DNA from: Chryseobacterium lathyri
Lineage (GTDB): Bacteria > Bacteroidota > Bacteroidia > Flavobacteriales > Weeksellaceae
DNA: 64,000 nt
Reading direction: 5' to 3'
Assembly (NCBI RefSeq): GCF_030812195.1
Contig: NZ_JAUSSF010000001.1
Coordinates: 558,001 to 622,000, forward strand
The position numbers were made by a program, and so were the translations under genes. The notes below the pieces were generated by a model. That model had not been told where the DNA came from. It was given only the letters and a program-made list of their open reading frames with translations, and did no database searches. Every line of letters starts with the position of its first letter. Position 1 is the first letter of the stretch. Positions 1-8,879 of this stretch are shown here, in pieces.

Positions 1-1
1 T

Positions 2-190
2 GATTCTCAAAAATCCGATCTGCTGATGATTAATTTTTTTAGTCAGATCGCTCCGGCATTAACGCAGCACCGGTTTTTCTTTACGGACCAATCTTTTTCA
101 GCTACAAAATTTACACAGATAAGAATCAATGGACCGCCTGAATACAGGTCTGTTCCTATCTATATCAATCATTGTAATTTTAGAATTTAA
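2..190 (+). CDS. 3' end of an unidentified gene (partial)
   Basis: An open frame runs from the left edge of the window to a TAA at 188-190 (62 codons, no internal stop). The peptide is rich in Phe and Ile and ends in ...INHCNFRI. It lies on the same strand as the copper-related genes that follow, so it may be the tail of the previous member of a metal-handling cluster. I do not recognise the family, and the start lies outside the window. The frame could be open by chance, but codon use looks like that of neighbouring genes. Confidence 0.45.
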   Translation, partial: DSQKSDLLMINFFSQIAPALTQHRFFFTDQSFSATKFTQIRINGPPEYRSVPIYINHCNFRI

Positions 191-198
191 GATCCGTC

Positions 199-242
199 TG
201 TTGCCTGGTGTGAATCAGGTGATCATACCTTCGCAGGCAACA
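199..242. other. Intergenic hairpin before the copper genes
   Basis: The arms TGTTGCCTG (199-207) and CAGGCAACA (234-242) are perfectly complementary. An inner pairing of GGTGTGA with TCATACC extends the stem, leaving a four-base bulge. No T tract follows, so it is not an obvious terminator. A second small palindrome (GCGCATGATGCG) follows near 250. It could be an mRNA-stabilising or regulatory structure in front of the DUF3347 gene. Confidence 0.5.
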
Positions 243-305
243 CGGCCCGGCGCATGATGCGTTTCAATTATTCTTTATTAAAAATTAATTCTAAAATTTA
301 AAACA

Positions 306-779
306 ATGAAAAAGTATATCATCACAGCAGCATTATCTTTATTCTCAATTATTTCACTTTCTGCACAGTCTAAAAAAGACGTCCAGGTTTCAAAATTATA
401 TCAGAATTATATTGCCATTAAATCAGCTTTGGCCTCTGATGACGCAGATAAAACCTCAAAAGCCGCTGCAGAGTTTATCAAGACAGCTTCAACCCTAGAT
501 TACAAATCGGTTTCTGAAGGTAACCTTAATATTTTAAGAAAAGATGCCACAGTAATCTCTGATGCGCGGAATATTGCAGCCCAGAGAGAAACCTTTTCCA
601 ATCTTTCTGAGAACATGATCGCTTTGACAAAAAAATTTAAGCTTTCAGAAAAACCGGTTTATGTGCAATATTGTCCAATGGCTGATTCCAGCTGGTTAAG
701 CGATGAAAAGCAGATCGTAAATCCTTACTACGGAAAATCTATGCTTTCTTGCGGAAGTGTAAAGTCAGAAATGAAATAA
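306..779 (+). CDS. DUF3347-domain periplasmic protein, copper-associated
   Basis: The 157-residue protein starts with a signal peptide (about residues 1-20, cleavage after SLSA). The rest is helical and ends with the DUF3347 signature: YCPMA near residues 122-126, a WLS motif, NPYYG, then MLSCG with Cys149. DUF3347 domains are usually found with Cus/Cop copper-efflux proteins, and the Cys and Met residues are plausible metal ligands. It sits 89 bp upstream of a multicopper oxidase on the same strand, which supports a role in periplasmic copper binding. The function is inferred from family and context. Confidence 0.8.
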   Translation: MKKYIITAALSLFSIISLSAQSKKDVQVSKLYQNYIAIKSALASDDADKTSKAAAEFIKTASTLDYKSVSEGNLNILRKDATVISDARNIAAQRETFSNLSENMIALTKKFKLSEKPVYVQYCPMADSSWLSDEKQIVNPYYGKSMLSCGSVKSEMK

Positions 780-868
780 TTATTGTATTTAATTTTAAAA
801 CAATAAGTTGTATAGTTTAAATTATATTTTACTTTAAGCTTTACATCTTTTAAAAAGTTCGGAATATT

Positions 869-3658
869 ATGAAAAAACTGATCATATTTCTGGTGCTTTT
901 GTTCTCTGTTTTTACGTTCGCACAAACAACGAAAACTTATTATACCTGCCCGATGCATCCTGAGGTAGTATCTTCCAAACCCGGAGACTGTCCGAAGTGC
1001 AAAATGACGCTGGTAAAAAAAACCGTTGTGGTAAAACCGAAAGCTGTACCACAGCCTGAGAAGAAAACAGTACAAAAACCTGCAGAAATTAAGACCAATA
1101 AGGATAAAGTTAAAATTCAGCCTAAGGCTAAGGCAAAAAAGGTTAATGCAAAACCAAAAGTTCAGGAAGTCAGAAAAGATAAGCCTGAAACAAAACCTAA
1201 TCTTCAGCCTAAAACTTTTAAGTCTCAGCCAAAATCCCAGTCTGATGCTGTTTACACTTGTCCTATGCATCCTGAAGTTACTTCAGACAAACCAGGGAAA
1301 TGTCCCAAATGCGGAATGGAATTGGTGGAAAAAGAGAATCATCAGCATACAGTTTTAGAAGAACCGGAAACAGACGGATCCGTATTCAAAAGAAATTCTG
1401 AAAACGGAAAAGTTACTTTCGGTGGAAAAACAGTAAGGTATGATCTTTATGTAAAAGATACGATTGTCAACTTTACAGGGAAAAATCGGAGAGCAATTGC
1501 GATCAACGGAAAGCTGCAGGCTCCGACCTTATATTTCACGGAAGGGGACACAGCGGAGATTTATCTTCACAATATGCTTAAGGAAAACACAGGGCTTCAC
1601 TGGCACGGGGTGATTCTTCCCAATGAACATGACGGGGTTCCATACCTTACCACAAAACCTGTAACACCCGGAGAAACTCATCTATACAAATTCAGAGTTT
1701 CTCAAAACGGAACGTATTGGTACCATTCCCATGAAGCTTTGCAGGAACAGATCGGGATGAACGGTATTCTGGTATTCAATAAAAGAGAGGGAGAGCCTAA
1801 ACCGTCTTATACCAAAGAAATCCCTGTATTATTAGGTGATTGGAGTGATGAAGACCCGATGCAGATTGCGAGAAGGCTTCATATGGCCAATACAGACTGG
1901 TATGCAATTAAGAAAAATGCGGTACAGAGTTATTGGGAAGCCATTAAATCCGGAAATTTCGGGACAAAAGCTTTAAATGAATGGAAAAGGATGGAAGCTA
2001 TGGATGTGAGTGATGTTTATTACGATAAATTCCTCATCAACGGAGTTCCAAGCTCTGCCTATTCCAATCTGAAAGCAGGTGATAAAGTGAGACTAAGAGT
2101 CGCCAATGGCGGTTCGTCCACGTATTTCTGGCTGAATTACGGAGGCGGAAAAATAAAGGTAGTGGGAAATGACGGAAATGATGTGGTTCCGGTAGAAGTT
2201 GACCGCCTCATCATTGGAGTTTCAGAAACTTATGACATTGAAGTTACCGTTCCTGAAAACAAAAGTTTTGAATTCCGTTCCACATCAGAAGACAGGGTAG
2301 GACACGCTTCACTGTGGCTGGGGTCCGGTGAAAAAGTGGAAGCACCTAATCTTCCGAGGCTGATGCTTTTTGAAGGGATGAAAATAATGAACGGAATGAT
2401 GGAAATGAGCGGGAATATGAAACCGATGAATATGACGATGGGCAATCAGATGATGGATATGAATGAAGTGATGTATCCCGAACTTCCCGAGAGCCAAAGG
2501 AAAATGACGATGAAGCACATGAATGAAATGATGGGCGTTAAGACTAAGGAAGAAGATCATTCGAAGACCGGGCACGAAAATCATGCAGGAACGGATATGA
2601 AGGAAGAAAAATCAATCAAAAGACTTTCATACAACCTCTTAAAATCTCCTGAAAAAACTATTTTTCCGGACGAAAATGTAAGAGAGCTGAAGTTTACATT
2701 AGAAGGAAATATGAACCATTATCTGTGGACTTTAGACAATAAAACGGTTACGGAAACAGATAAGATTTTGGTTAAAAAAGGAGAAATCCTGAGAATTAAG
2801 ATGTACAATAATTCGATGATGCGCCACCCGATGCACCTTCATGGTCATGATTTCAGACTGATCAATTCAAAAGGAGAATATTCTCCCCTGAAAAATGTGG
2901 TAGACATTATGCCGATGGAAACCACTACAATTGAATTTGCCGCCAATCAGGATGGTGACTGGTTTTTCCACTGTCATATTTTATACCATATGATGGCCGG
3001 AATGGGGAGAATATTCAGCTATGAAAATTCAAAGCCAAACCCACAACTGCCTGACAGAAAACTGGCCTGGAAAAATTTCCTGAAGGACAACAGGATGATC
3101 AGTTCTATGGCAATGCTGGATATTGCAAGCAATAAAGTGCATGCGGAAACGATGACAATGTTTGGACCGAGATGGGCCAACCTGAACGAATTTCATTCCA
3201 ACTGGGATTTTGATCATTTTGAAGGAAATGTGAAAGTAGGAAGATTCCTTGGGAAATTCCAGTGGGCACTTCCATATGCAGGGCTCAGAATCCAGAAGAA
3301 CCATGAGATCATGGAAAGACAAATGGCAGAAGATATGGGCATGGAATTTCACGGGGAAAAATCGTGGTTCGGACAGCAGAAAGCCTCAAAAGACAAATAT
3401 GCTTTCATGGTTGGGGTACAATATCTTTTACCCATGCTGATTACAGCAGATGCAAGCGTAGACCAGAACGGAAAAGTATTGCTGGAACTAAGTCGCGAAG
3501 ATATTCCGATATCCAGAAGAATAAGAGGAAATTTCAGCCTCAATTCTGACGGAGAATTCTCAACCGGACTGAGATATATTCTACAGAAATGGGTTTCTGT
3601 TTCAGGGAATTATGATAATGAAATGGGCTGGGGAGCCGGAATTACCCTGACATATTAG
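869..3658 (+). CDS. Multicopper oxidase with two heavy-metal-binding modules and a CopB-like C-terminal extension
   Basis: This 929-residue exported protein has a signal peptide (1-18). Two heavy-metal-binding modules (YTCPMHPEV...CPKC) lie near residues 25-48 and 130-155, separated by a Lys/Pro-rich linker. The multicopper oxidase follows: type 2/3 copper motifs LHWHGV near 243, HSHEALQEQ near 285, HPMHLHGHDF near 653 and HCHILYHMM near 700. A Met/His-rich stretch of about 80 residues (about 505-590) resembles the methionine-rich loops of CueO/CopA. The last 200 residues, after the oxidase fold, are beta-rich and resemble the outer-membrane part of CopB. Likely role: periplasmic Cu(I) oxidation and copper tolerance. 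CopA-like oxidases usually lack the CopB-like tail and the two N-terminal modules. Confidence 0.9.
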   Translation: MKKLIIFLVLLFSVFTFAQTTKTYYTCPMHPEVVSSKPGDCPKCKMTLVKKTVVVKPKAVPQPEKKTVQKPAEIKTNKDKVKIQPKAKAKKVNAKPKVQEVRKDKPETKPNLQPKTFKSQPKSQSDAVYTCPMHPEVTSDKPGKCPKCGMELVEKENHQHTVLEEPETDGSVFKRNSENGKVTFGGKTVRYDLYVKDTIVNFTGKNRRAIAINGKLQAPTLYFTEGDTAEIYLHNMLKENTGLHWHGVILPNEHDGVPYLTTKPVTPGETHLYKFRVSQNGTYWYHSHEALQEQIGMNGILVFNKREGEPKPSYTKEIPVLLGDWSDEDPMQIARRLHMANTDWYAIKKNAVQSYWEAIKSGNFGTKALNEWKRMEAMDVSDVYYDKFLINGVPSSAYSNLKAGDKVRLRVANGGSSTYFWLNYGGGKIKVVGNDGNDVVPVEVDRLIIGVSETYDIEVTVPENKSFEFRSTSEDRVGHASLWLGSGEKVEAPNLPRLMLFEGMKIMNGMMEMSGNMKPMNMTMGNQMMDMNEVMYPELPESQRKMTMKHMNEMMGVKTKEEDHSKTGHENHAGTDMKEEKSIKRLSYNLLKSPEKTIFPDENVRELKFTLEGNMNHYLWTLDNKTVTETDKILVKKGEILRIKMYNNSMMRHPMHLHGHDFRLINSKGEYSPLKNVVDIMPMETTTIEFAANQDGDWFFHCHILYHMMAGMGRIFSYENSKPNPQLPDRKLAWKNFLKDNRMISSMAMLDIASNKVHAETMTMFGPRWANLNEFHSNWDFDHFEGNVKVGRFLGKFQWALPYAGLRIQKNHEIMERQMAEDMGMEFHGEKSWFGQQKASKDKYAFMVGVQYLLPMLITADASVDQNGKVLLELSREDIPISRRIRGNFSLNSDGEFSTGLRYILQKWVSVSGNYDNEMGWGAGITLTY

Positions 3659-3660
3659 AT

Positions 3661-3690
3661 AAAAGGAACTCAATTCGGGTTCCTTTTTTA
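3661..3690 (+). terminator. Rho-independent terminator after the multicopper oxidase
   Basis: AAGGAAC and GTTCCTT form the stem, followed by a T run. It begins two bases after the oxidase stop codon and separates the copper genes from the DoxX/ChrA pair. Confidence 0.8.
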
Positions 3691-3712
3691 TTTTCATATC
3701 CAAAATATAATA

Positions 3713-3720
3713 TATTTTTG
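3713..3720 (+). promoter_or_regulatory. -7 promoter element TATTTTTG for doxX-chrA
   Basis: It matches the Bacteroidota consensus TAnnTTTG and lies 17 bp before the DoxX start codon, implying a short leader. No clear -33 TTG was seen at the usual spacing. Confidence 0.5.
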
Positions 3721-3737
3721 TATAAAATGAGCTAATC

Positions 3738-4169
3738 ATGATCAACAGGATTATTCGGACAAAACCGCTTCCGTTATTCATTTTACGTTTAATAACCGGG
3801 TTAATTTTCTTGTCAGAAGGATTACAGAAATTTATTAATTCCGAAAGTGTAGGTACCGGAAGATTTGCAAAAATAGGTTTTCAAAACCCTGAATTTTGGG
3901 CATCAGCAGTAGGTGTGGTTGAAATTGTGTGTGGAATTTTACTGCTTTTAGGTTTTATCTCCAGATTGGCGGCTTTCCCTTTGTTGGTTATTATGATAGT
4001 GGCTTTTATCACCACAAAAATTCCAACTTTTCTGGACAAAGGCTTTTGGGCTTTTGCCCATGAATACAGAACAGATTTTGTAATGACGATGCTTCTGATC
4101 TTTTTACTGTATTTTGGAAGTGGTAATTTTTCAATAGATAAAAATTTGATAAGCCGTGAACAGGAATAA
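3738..4169 (+). CDS. DoxX family membrane protein
   Basis: The protein has 143 residues and four hydrophobic segments. The N-terminal part reads LRLITGLIFLSEGLQKF, typical of the DoxX fold, and is followed by GVVEIVCGILLLLGF. DoxX proteins are small inner-membrane proteins linked to redox or thiosulfate metabolism, with poorly defined biochemistry. The stop codon lies 14 bp inside the next gene (chromate transporter), so the two are probably translationally coupled. Confidence 0.85.
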   Translation: MINRIIRTKPLPLFILRLITGLIFLSEGLQKFINSESVGTGRFAKIGFQNPEFWASAVGVVEIVCGILLLLGFISRLAAFPLLVIMIVAFITTKIPTFLDKGFWAFAHEYRTDFVMTMLLIFLLYFGSGNFSIDKNLISREQE

Positions 4170-5280
4170 TGAACTGAAGACACTTGCCCGTGTTTTTCTT
4201 ACTTTGGGAGTTACTGCATTTGGTGGCCCGGCCGCACATATAGCTATGATGCAGCAGGAAGTGGTGGTTAAACGAAAGTGGATGAGCGAAGAGCATTTCC
4301 TGGATCTGATGGGAGCCACGAACCTTATCCCGGGACCCAACAGTACCGAAATGGCAATGCATATAGGACAGGACAGAGCGGGCTGGAAAGGTCTGATTGT
4401 GGCCGGATTATGTTTTATATTTCCGGCAGTAATTATTACATTATTTTTTGCATGGCTTTATAAGGAATATGGACAGCTTCCTGAGGTTCAGCCATTTATT
4501 TATGGGATTAAGCCTGCTATTATTTCAATTATTCTGACAGCCATTTTACCGTTGGCAAAAAAATCATTAAAAAATATAAAGCTTGGAATCATTGGCTTCA
4601 CTGTATTAATATTGGCTTTAATGGGCGTCAATGAAATATTGCTGTTATTTGGTGCTGGAATAGTGGCTATAGGATTATCATTGTTTTCAAACAGGAAAAC
4701 GATCAATTCTTTTTTACCTCTTGGCATATTACAGATTTCAGATTTTAATTTATTTTCAGCTCTCAATATAAGTCTGTTTCTGACATTTCTTAAAATAGGG
4801 GCTATTTTATATGGGAGCGGCTATGTGTTATTTGCCTTTTTGGATGCCGAACTGGTAGAAAAAGGCTTATTGACAAGACAGCAACTTATAGACGCAATTG
4901 CTGTGGGACAGTTTACACCGGGGCCTGTATTTTCTTCGGTTGCATTTATTGGGTATCAGATCAATGGTTGGTCGGGAGCTACAGTTTCTACAGTAGGTAT
5001 CTTTTTACCGTCATTTATATTTGTTGCATTACTAAATCCCATTGTAAAAATGATGCGGGATTCAAGTCTTTTTTCCAAATTCCTGGATGCTGTGAATATA
5101 GCATCTGTAGCAATAATTGTTTCCGTTTGCTATGTGATGGCAAAAGAAAGCATCAGTGACTGGCGGGCAGTTCTTATAGCGGTAATATGCTTAGTACTAA
5201 GTTTCGGATTCAAAAAACTCAATAGTGTTTGGATTGTTTTATTGGGATCGTCTCTGGGATATGTATTGAATTTGCTTTAA
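4156..5280 (+). CDS. chrA: Chromate transporter, two CHR domains
   Basis: The 374-residue integral membrane protein has two homologous halves. The first carries FGGPAAHIAMM and NLIPGPNSTEMAMHIG; the second carries FLKIGAILYGSGYV and GQFTPGPVFSSVAFIGY. This is the long-chain ChrA arrangement, which exports chromate. Translation starts at a GTG inside the end of doxX (14-bp overlap). The GTG start and overlap suggest coupled expression. Substrate specificity is taken from the family. Confidence 0.88.
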   Translation: MNRNNELKTLARVFLTLGVTAFGGPAAHIAMMQQEVVVKRKWMSEEHFLDLMGATNLIPGPNSTEMAMHIGQDRAGWKGLIVAGLCFIFPAVIITLFFAWLYKEYGQLPEVQPFIYGIKPAIISIILTAILPLAKKSLKNIKLGIIGFTVLILALMGVNEILLLFGAGIVAIGLSLFSNRKTINSFLPLGILQISDFNLFSALNISLFLTFLKIGAILYGSGYVLFAFLDAELVEKGLLTRQQLIDAIAVGQFTPGPVFSSVAFIGYQINGWSGATVSTVGIFLPSFIFVALLNPIVKMMRDSSLFSKFLDAVNIASVAIIVSVCYVMAKESISDWRAVLIAVICLVLSFGFKKLNSVWIVLLGSSLGYVLNLL

Positions 5281-5332
5281 TAGCAAGGCTTTCTGTTCCT
5301 ATTGGATTTGGAAATTATTTTTTCCATTGGGC

Positions 5333-6451
5333 TTACATTTCCAGCCGGATAATCTTCTCTGCCAGTTTTTGATTAGTGAAATCCGGAATCAACCGCATAA
5401 AAAGATTACGTAAAGTATTTCCCTTTTCCCACTGTGAAATTTTTCCGATTCTCCAGCTGGTATTAACGATATAATCTACCTTTTTCCTTCTTATCTTTTG
5501 AAATTTTTCAAAAACAGCATTGAAATCCTTGCTGTCTTCCAGTAATCTTCCAATAATGTAGGCATCTTCAATAGCCTGGCAGGCTCCTTGTCCCATATTC
5601 GGAGTGGTTGCATGGGCAGCATCTCCGATCAGGCACAGGTTTTCAGAATACCATGATGGAATAGGAGACAGGTCTGTAATATCATTGAGAATGATGCATT
5701 CCTCTAAAGTGGTTTCAATAATATTTGAAACAAGAGGATGAAATTCTTTAAAATTTTCAGACAGACCCAGATAATGCTTATGCTTCTTTTCACTGATCAG
5801 AGCATACCAGTATACCTTTTTCTCTGAAATCTTCACAAAACCGAAGCGCTTTCCTTTTCCCCACAATTCAATGGCTTCCTGATCAAACTGTTCCGGTAAA
5901 TCAAATGTTACCAGTCCGCGCCAGCATTTCTGTCCGGCATTCCGGATAGTTCCGGTATTCAAAATCTGGTTTCGGATCCTGGATTTTATACCGTCTGCCC
6001 CAAAAATGATTTTACTTTCTGCTTGAGTTCCGTTTTCAAAATATAAAGAATAGTTCCCGTTCTTTTCGATCTTATTTAATGAATGATTAAGCTTAATATA
6101 TTTATTCCCGATATTTTCAGCCAGTATTTTCTGCAGTTCCGCTCTATGAATGGCTACATTGCAGGAATTATATTTTTTTTCCAACGCAGGAATACTGGTT
6201 TTTGTGATAGGTTTTAAAGATTCATCGGTTATGGAAATTCCATGAATCTTATTTCCCGCATTTTCTATTTTTTCTTTTAAACCTAGCCTGTCAAAAATCT
6301 GCATGGCATTAACGGCCATCATGATTCCGGCTCCTACAGGTTTTATTTCCGGAGCTGCTTCAAAGATGGTAAAATCATATGAATGCTGCTTCAGGATATT
6401 TCCCAAAGCCAGTCCGCCAATTCCGGCTCCTATGATTGAAATGGTGTTCAT
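5333..6451 (-). CDS. FAD-dependent aromatic-type monooxygenase
   Basis: The 372-residue protein begins with the FAD-binding motif IIGAGIGGLALG. Near residue 275 it has the second FAD motif GDAAHATTPNMGQGA, and a mid-protein FGADGIKSRIR matches the DG motif of class A flavoprotein hydroxylases. The closest known types are salicylate-hydroxylase-like and tetracycline-modifying (TetX-like) enzymes; the substrate cannot be read from the sequence. It is the last gene of an apparent lipoprotein-GNAT-monooxygenase operon, 20 bp behind the GNAT gene. Confidence 0.85.
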   Translation of the reverse strand: MNTISIIGAGIGGLALGNILKQHSYDFTIFEAAPEIKPVGAGIMMAVNAMQIFDRLGLKEKIENAGNKIHGISITDESLKPITKTSIPALEKKYNSCNVAIHRAELQKILAENIGNKYIKLNHSLNKIEKNGNYSLYFENGTQAESKIIFGADGIKSRIRNQILNTGTIRNAGQKCWRGLVTFDLPEQFDQEAIELWGKGKRFGFVKISEKKVYWYALISEKKHKHYLGLSENFKEFHPLVSNIIETTLEECIILNDITDLSPIPSWYSENLCLIGDAAHATTPNMGQGACQAIEDAYIIGRLLEDSKDFNAVFEKFQKIRRKKVDYIVNTSWRIGKISQWEKGNTLRNLFMRLIPDFTNQKLAEKIIRLEM

Positions 6452-6471
6452 CAGAATTAGGATTTTATTTT

Positions 6472-6969
6472 TTAAAGGCTTAAAATATAGTTTTCAGATA
6501 CTTTTTTAAATCCGTATTTATTGAAAAAATGATGGGCACCCGTATTACCGATCCCGCTTTCCAGCATCATAAAGCTGATATTCCAGTTTTTGGACTCTTC
6601 TACAGCCTTTTCCAACAGTGTACTTCCGAGGGACTGCCCTCTGAGTGATTGATCTAAAAGCATATCTTCCAGTACTGCATAATTTTTAAATCCGCGAATA
6701 ATATTGAAAATCAGCATTCCAATAATTTTCCCTTTCTCATTTTCAGCAATCAGGATATTTATTTTTGACGTATGATCCACATCAAAACCTGAATTAAGCT
6801 GATGGGTCAATATTGCTTTAAGATCCGGATTCCAATGACTAGAATCTAAAGCTCTTCCGGAAATTATTTCGCCGTGAGAGATATAGGAATCTGTTTTATG
6901 GGCAATAAAAAAATCAACCAGTTCTTCAGTCCGCGTATTATCCGTAAGCCATGTTGTGGTGTAATTCAT
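6472..6969 (-). CDS. GNAT family N-acetyltransferase
   Basis: The 165-residue protein has the GNAT acetyl-CoA loop as LRGQSLGSTLLEKAVEE and a C-terminal ...HHFFNKYGFKKVSENY strand, both typical of the fold. The central beta-strands (IIGMLIFNIIRG, YAVLEDMLLD) fit. The acceptor is unknown. It sits 2 bp after the lipoprotein gene and 20 bp before the monooxygenase, so probably co-transcribed. Confidence 0.85.
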   Translation of the reverse strand: MNYTTTWLTDNTRTEELVDFFIAHKTDSYISHGEIISGRALDSSHWNPDLKAILTHQLNSGFDVDHTSKINILIAENEKGKIIGMLIFNIIRGFKNYAVLEDMLLDQSLRGQSLGSTLLEKAVEESKNWNISFMMLESGIGNTGAHHFFNKYGFKKVSENYILSL

Positions 6970-6971
6970 TT

Positions 6972-7565
6972 TTATTTTAAATTTTTCAGTTCATTCAGCA
7001 ATTGATTCTGTTTGTTGATGAAACTTTCCAGACTGTCCGTTTTCAAAGGATGTGCCTTCTGGTATTTTTCAATTTCCGGAAGTGTTTTCCTGATTTTAAA
7101 AGCAGTATACAGATTACTTACGTTATCATTGTTCGCATTTACTTTGGCGATCAGTTCCTTTACTTCACTGATTTTAAGATGATACTGGTCGGAACTTATT
7201 TTAATTTCTTTCTCCAGCTGTTGTTTCAGAAGAGAATCTTTAATAGAAGCAGCCTGGTTGTGGGCATCAAGATAAAAAGATTCGGATTTTTGGAGGGTTT
7301 CGCCATAAACGGACAGAACTTTTCTGCTTTCTTCATTTATTTCTATAATCCTGTTATCGAGGGCTTTCAGGGCTTTATCGTTTTTGATCAGTTCATAATA
7401 AATCTGATCAACCATATCTCCTTTACGGTAGCTCTTTAATGAACCGGAGACAGATGATTCTGCATTGTCAACGGCATTTTCTACAGCCGGAGCATTTCTG
7501 GCTTCATTTTCTTTACAGGAAATTGTTAATATGGCTAAGGCGGAAGCGAAAAGGATTTTTTTCAT
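6972..7565 (-). CDS. Predicted lipoprotein, helical
   Basis: The 197-residue protein has a lipoprotein signal: MKKILFASALAILTISC, with Cys17 as the lipidated residue. The mature part is Lys/Glu-rich and predicted to be largely alpha-helical, possibly coiled coil. I recognise no catalytic motif. It leads the three-gene unit with the GNAT and FAD monooxygenase genes. Confidence 0.75.
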   Translation of the reverse strand: MKKILFASALAILTISCKENEARNAPAVENAVDNAESSVSGSLKSYRKGDMVDQIYYELIKNDKALKALDNRIIEINEESRKVLSVYGETLQKSESFYLDAHNQAASIKDSLLKQQLEKEIKISSDQYHLKISEVKELIAKVNANNDNVSNLYTAFKIRKTLPEIEKYQKAHPLKTDSLESFINKQNQLLNELKNLK

Positions 7566-7660
7566 AAGTTTTAGATTTGGTTTTATCTCTTATTAGTTGA
7601 AAGTACTTTAATGATTGTTACAGTATTTTATAATTGAATGTAACTCTTAAAATAACAGAC

Positions 7661-7688
7661 AAAAAAACGGAGCCTGAAACAGACTCCG
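7661..7688 (-). terminator. Terminator after the primary sigma factor gene
   Basis: On the minus strand, CGGAG and CTCCG arms (with an inner CTG/CAG pairing) are followed by seven T residues. It is 23 bp beyond the rpoD stop codon. Confidence 0.85.
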
Positions 7689-7710
7689 CATACATTGTTT
7701 TACGCTAAAA

Positions 7711-8577
7711 TTATTTACCTAAATAAGATTTAAGGATCTTGCTTCTAGTATTATGTTTTAGTCTCTTAATTGCTTTTTCTTTAATCTGACGTACTCTTTC
7801 TCTTGTAAGATCGAAAGTTTCACCGATTTCTTCTAAAGTCATCGGGTGTTTTCCGTTCAGTCCGAAGTATAGTCTTACTAAGTCAGCCTCTCTTGGTGTC
7901 AAAGTATTTAATGCTCTTTCGATTTCAATCTGAAGAGACTCAAGCATCAGATCTTTGTCCGGGCTTGGAGATTCTCCTGAACGCAATACATCATAAAGAT
8001 TAGAATCTTCACCTTCTACTAAAGGTGCATCCATGGACAGGTGTCTTCCGGAGTTTTTCATAGATTCTTTAATATCTTCCTCGCTCATGTCAAGAACTTC
8101 AGCCAGTTCTTCCGGAGAAGGGGGTCTTTCATTTTCCTGTTCAAGGTGAGCGTATGCCTTATTAATTTTGTTGATGGAGCCGATTTTATTCAACGGAAGC
8201 CTTACAATTCTTGATTGTTCAGCTAGAGCCTGTAAAATTGACTGACGAATCCACCATACCGCATAAGAGATAAATTTGAAACCTCTAGTTTCATCATACC
8301 TTTTTGCTGCTTTCATCAGCCCTAGGTTACCTTCATTAATCAAATCGGGTAAAGAAAGACCTTGATTTTGGTATTGTTTAGATACGGAAACTACGAAACG
8401 AAGGTTGGCTTTGATTAATTTCTCCAGTGCTGCTCTGTCGCCTGCACGTATTCTTTGTGCCAATTCTACTTCTTCGTCCGCAGTGATCAGTTCCACTTTA
8501 CCAATTTCCTGCAAATACTTGTCTAATGAAGCAGTTTCCCTATTGGTAACCTGCTTAGTGATTTTTAATTGTCTCAT
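7711..8577 (-). CDS. rpoD: Primary RNA polymerase sigma factor (sigma-70 family)
   Basis: The 288-residue protein is short for a primary sigma factor because it lacks region 1.1, as is normal in Bacteroidota. Visible parts are region 1.2 ([20 protein letters not shown]), region 2 ([36 protein letters not shown]), region 3, and region 4.2 with the helix-turn-helix [20 protein letters not shown]. It directs transcription from -33/-7 promoters with the TAnnTTTG element seen many times in this window. It is monocistronic with its own terminator. Confidence 0.96.
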   Translation of the reverse strand: MRQLKITKQVTNRETASLDKYLQEIGKVELITADEEVELAQRIRAGDRAALEKLIKANLRFVVSVSKQYQNQGLSLPDLINEGNLGLMKAAKRYDETRGFKFISYAVWWIRQSILQALAEQSRIVRLPLNKIGSINKINKAYAHLEQENERPPSPEELAEVLDMSEEDIKESMKNSGRHLSMDAPLVEGEDSNLYDVLRSGESPSPDKDLMLESLQIEIERALNTLTPREADLVRLYFGLNGKHPMTLEEIGETFDLTRERVRQIKEKAIKRLKHNTRSKILKSYLGK

Positions 8578-8879
8578 CTATTTTTATCCTCAAAAAAGAG
8601 TTACTATATATTATACGTATGAAGTGGTAAAAAGGTTACACCAATTTTAATTATTTTTTAAATTTAGGTGTGGAGAGAGAAGAACCTAAAATCAGAAATC
8701 AAGATTCAGGAATCAAAATGAAGGATATTAGACATTTCAGATAGAGGAGTGTAACTTTAAAATTAATTGCCATCTTCCGGCTTTTATCCAACAAAAAAGC
8801 GGAACCGAAGCTCCGCTTATATTATGAAGAATGATTAATCAGGAATCAGCAAGTAAATTAACCTGAAACCTGTCAATCA
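8578..8879. other. 302-bp gap between rpoD and the nuclease gene
   Basis: No ORF or RNA gene was recognised. The gap holds the rpoD upstream region and, near 8792-8819, the terminator of the nuclease gene. No exact TAnnTTTG was found in front of rpoD; AT-rich sequence near 8600-8630 may contain its promoter. Confidence 0.5.
8792..8819 (-). terminator. Terminator after the S1/P1 nuclease gene
   Basis: On the minus strand AAGCGGA and TCCGCTT form a stem, followed by TTTTTGTT. It lies about 60 bp past the nuclease stop codon. Confidence 0.8.

Noticed and set aside
728..1270. 180-codon open frame on the minus strand opposite the multicopper oxidase
   Set aside because: It lies antisense to the clear oxidase gene and its composition (Phe/Leu/Arg/Cys) is what the Lys/Pro-rich linker gives in reverse.
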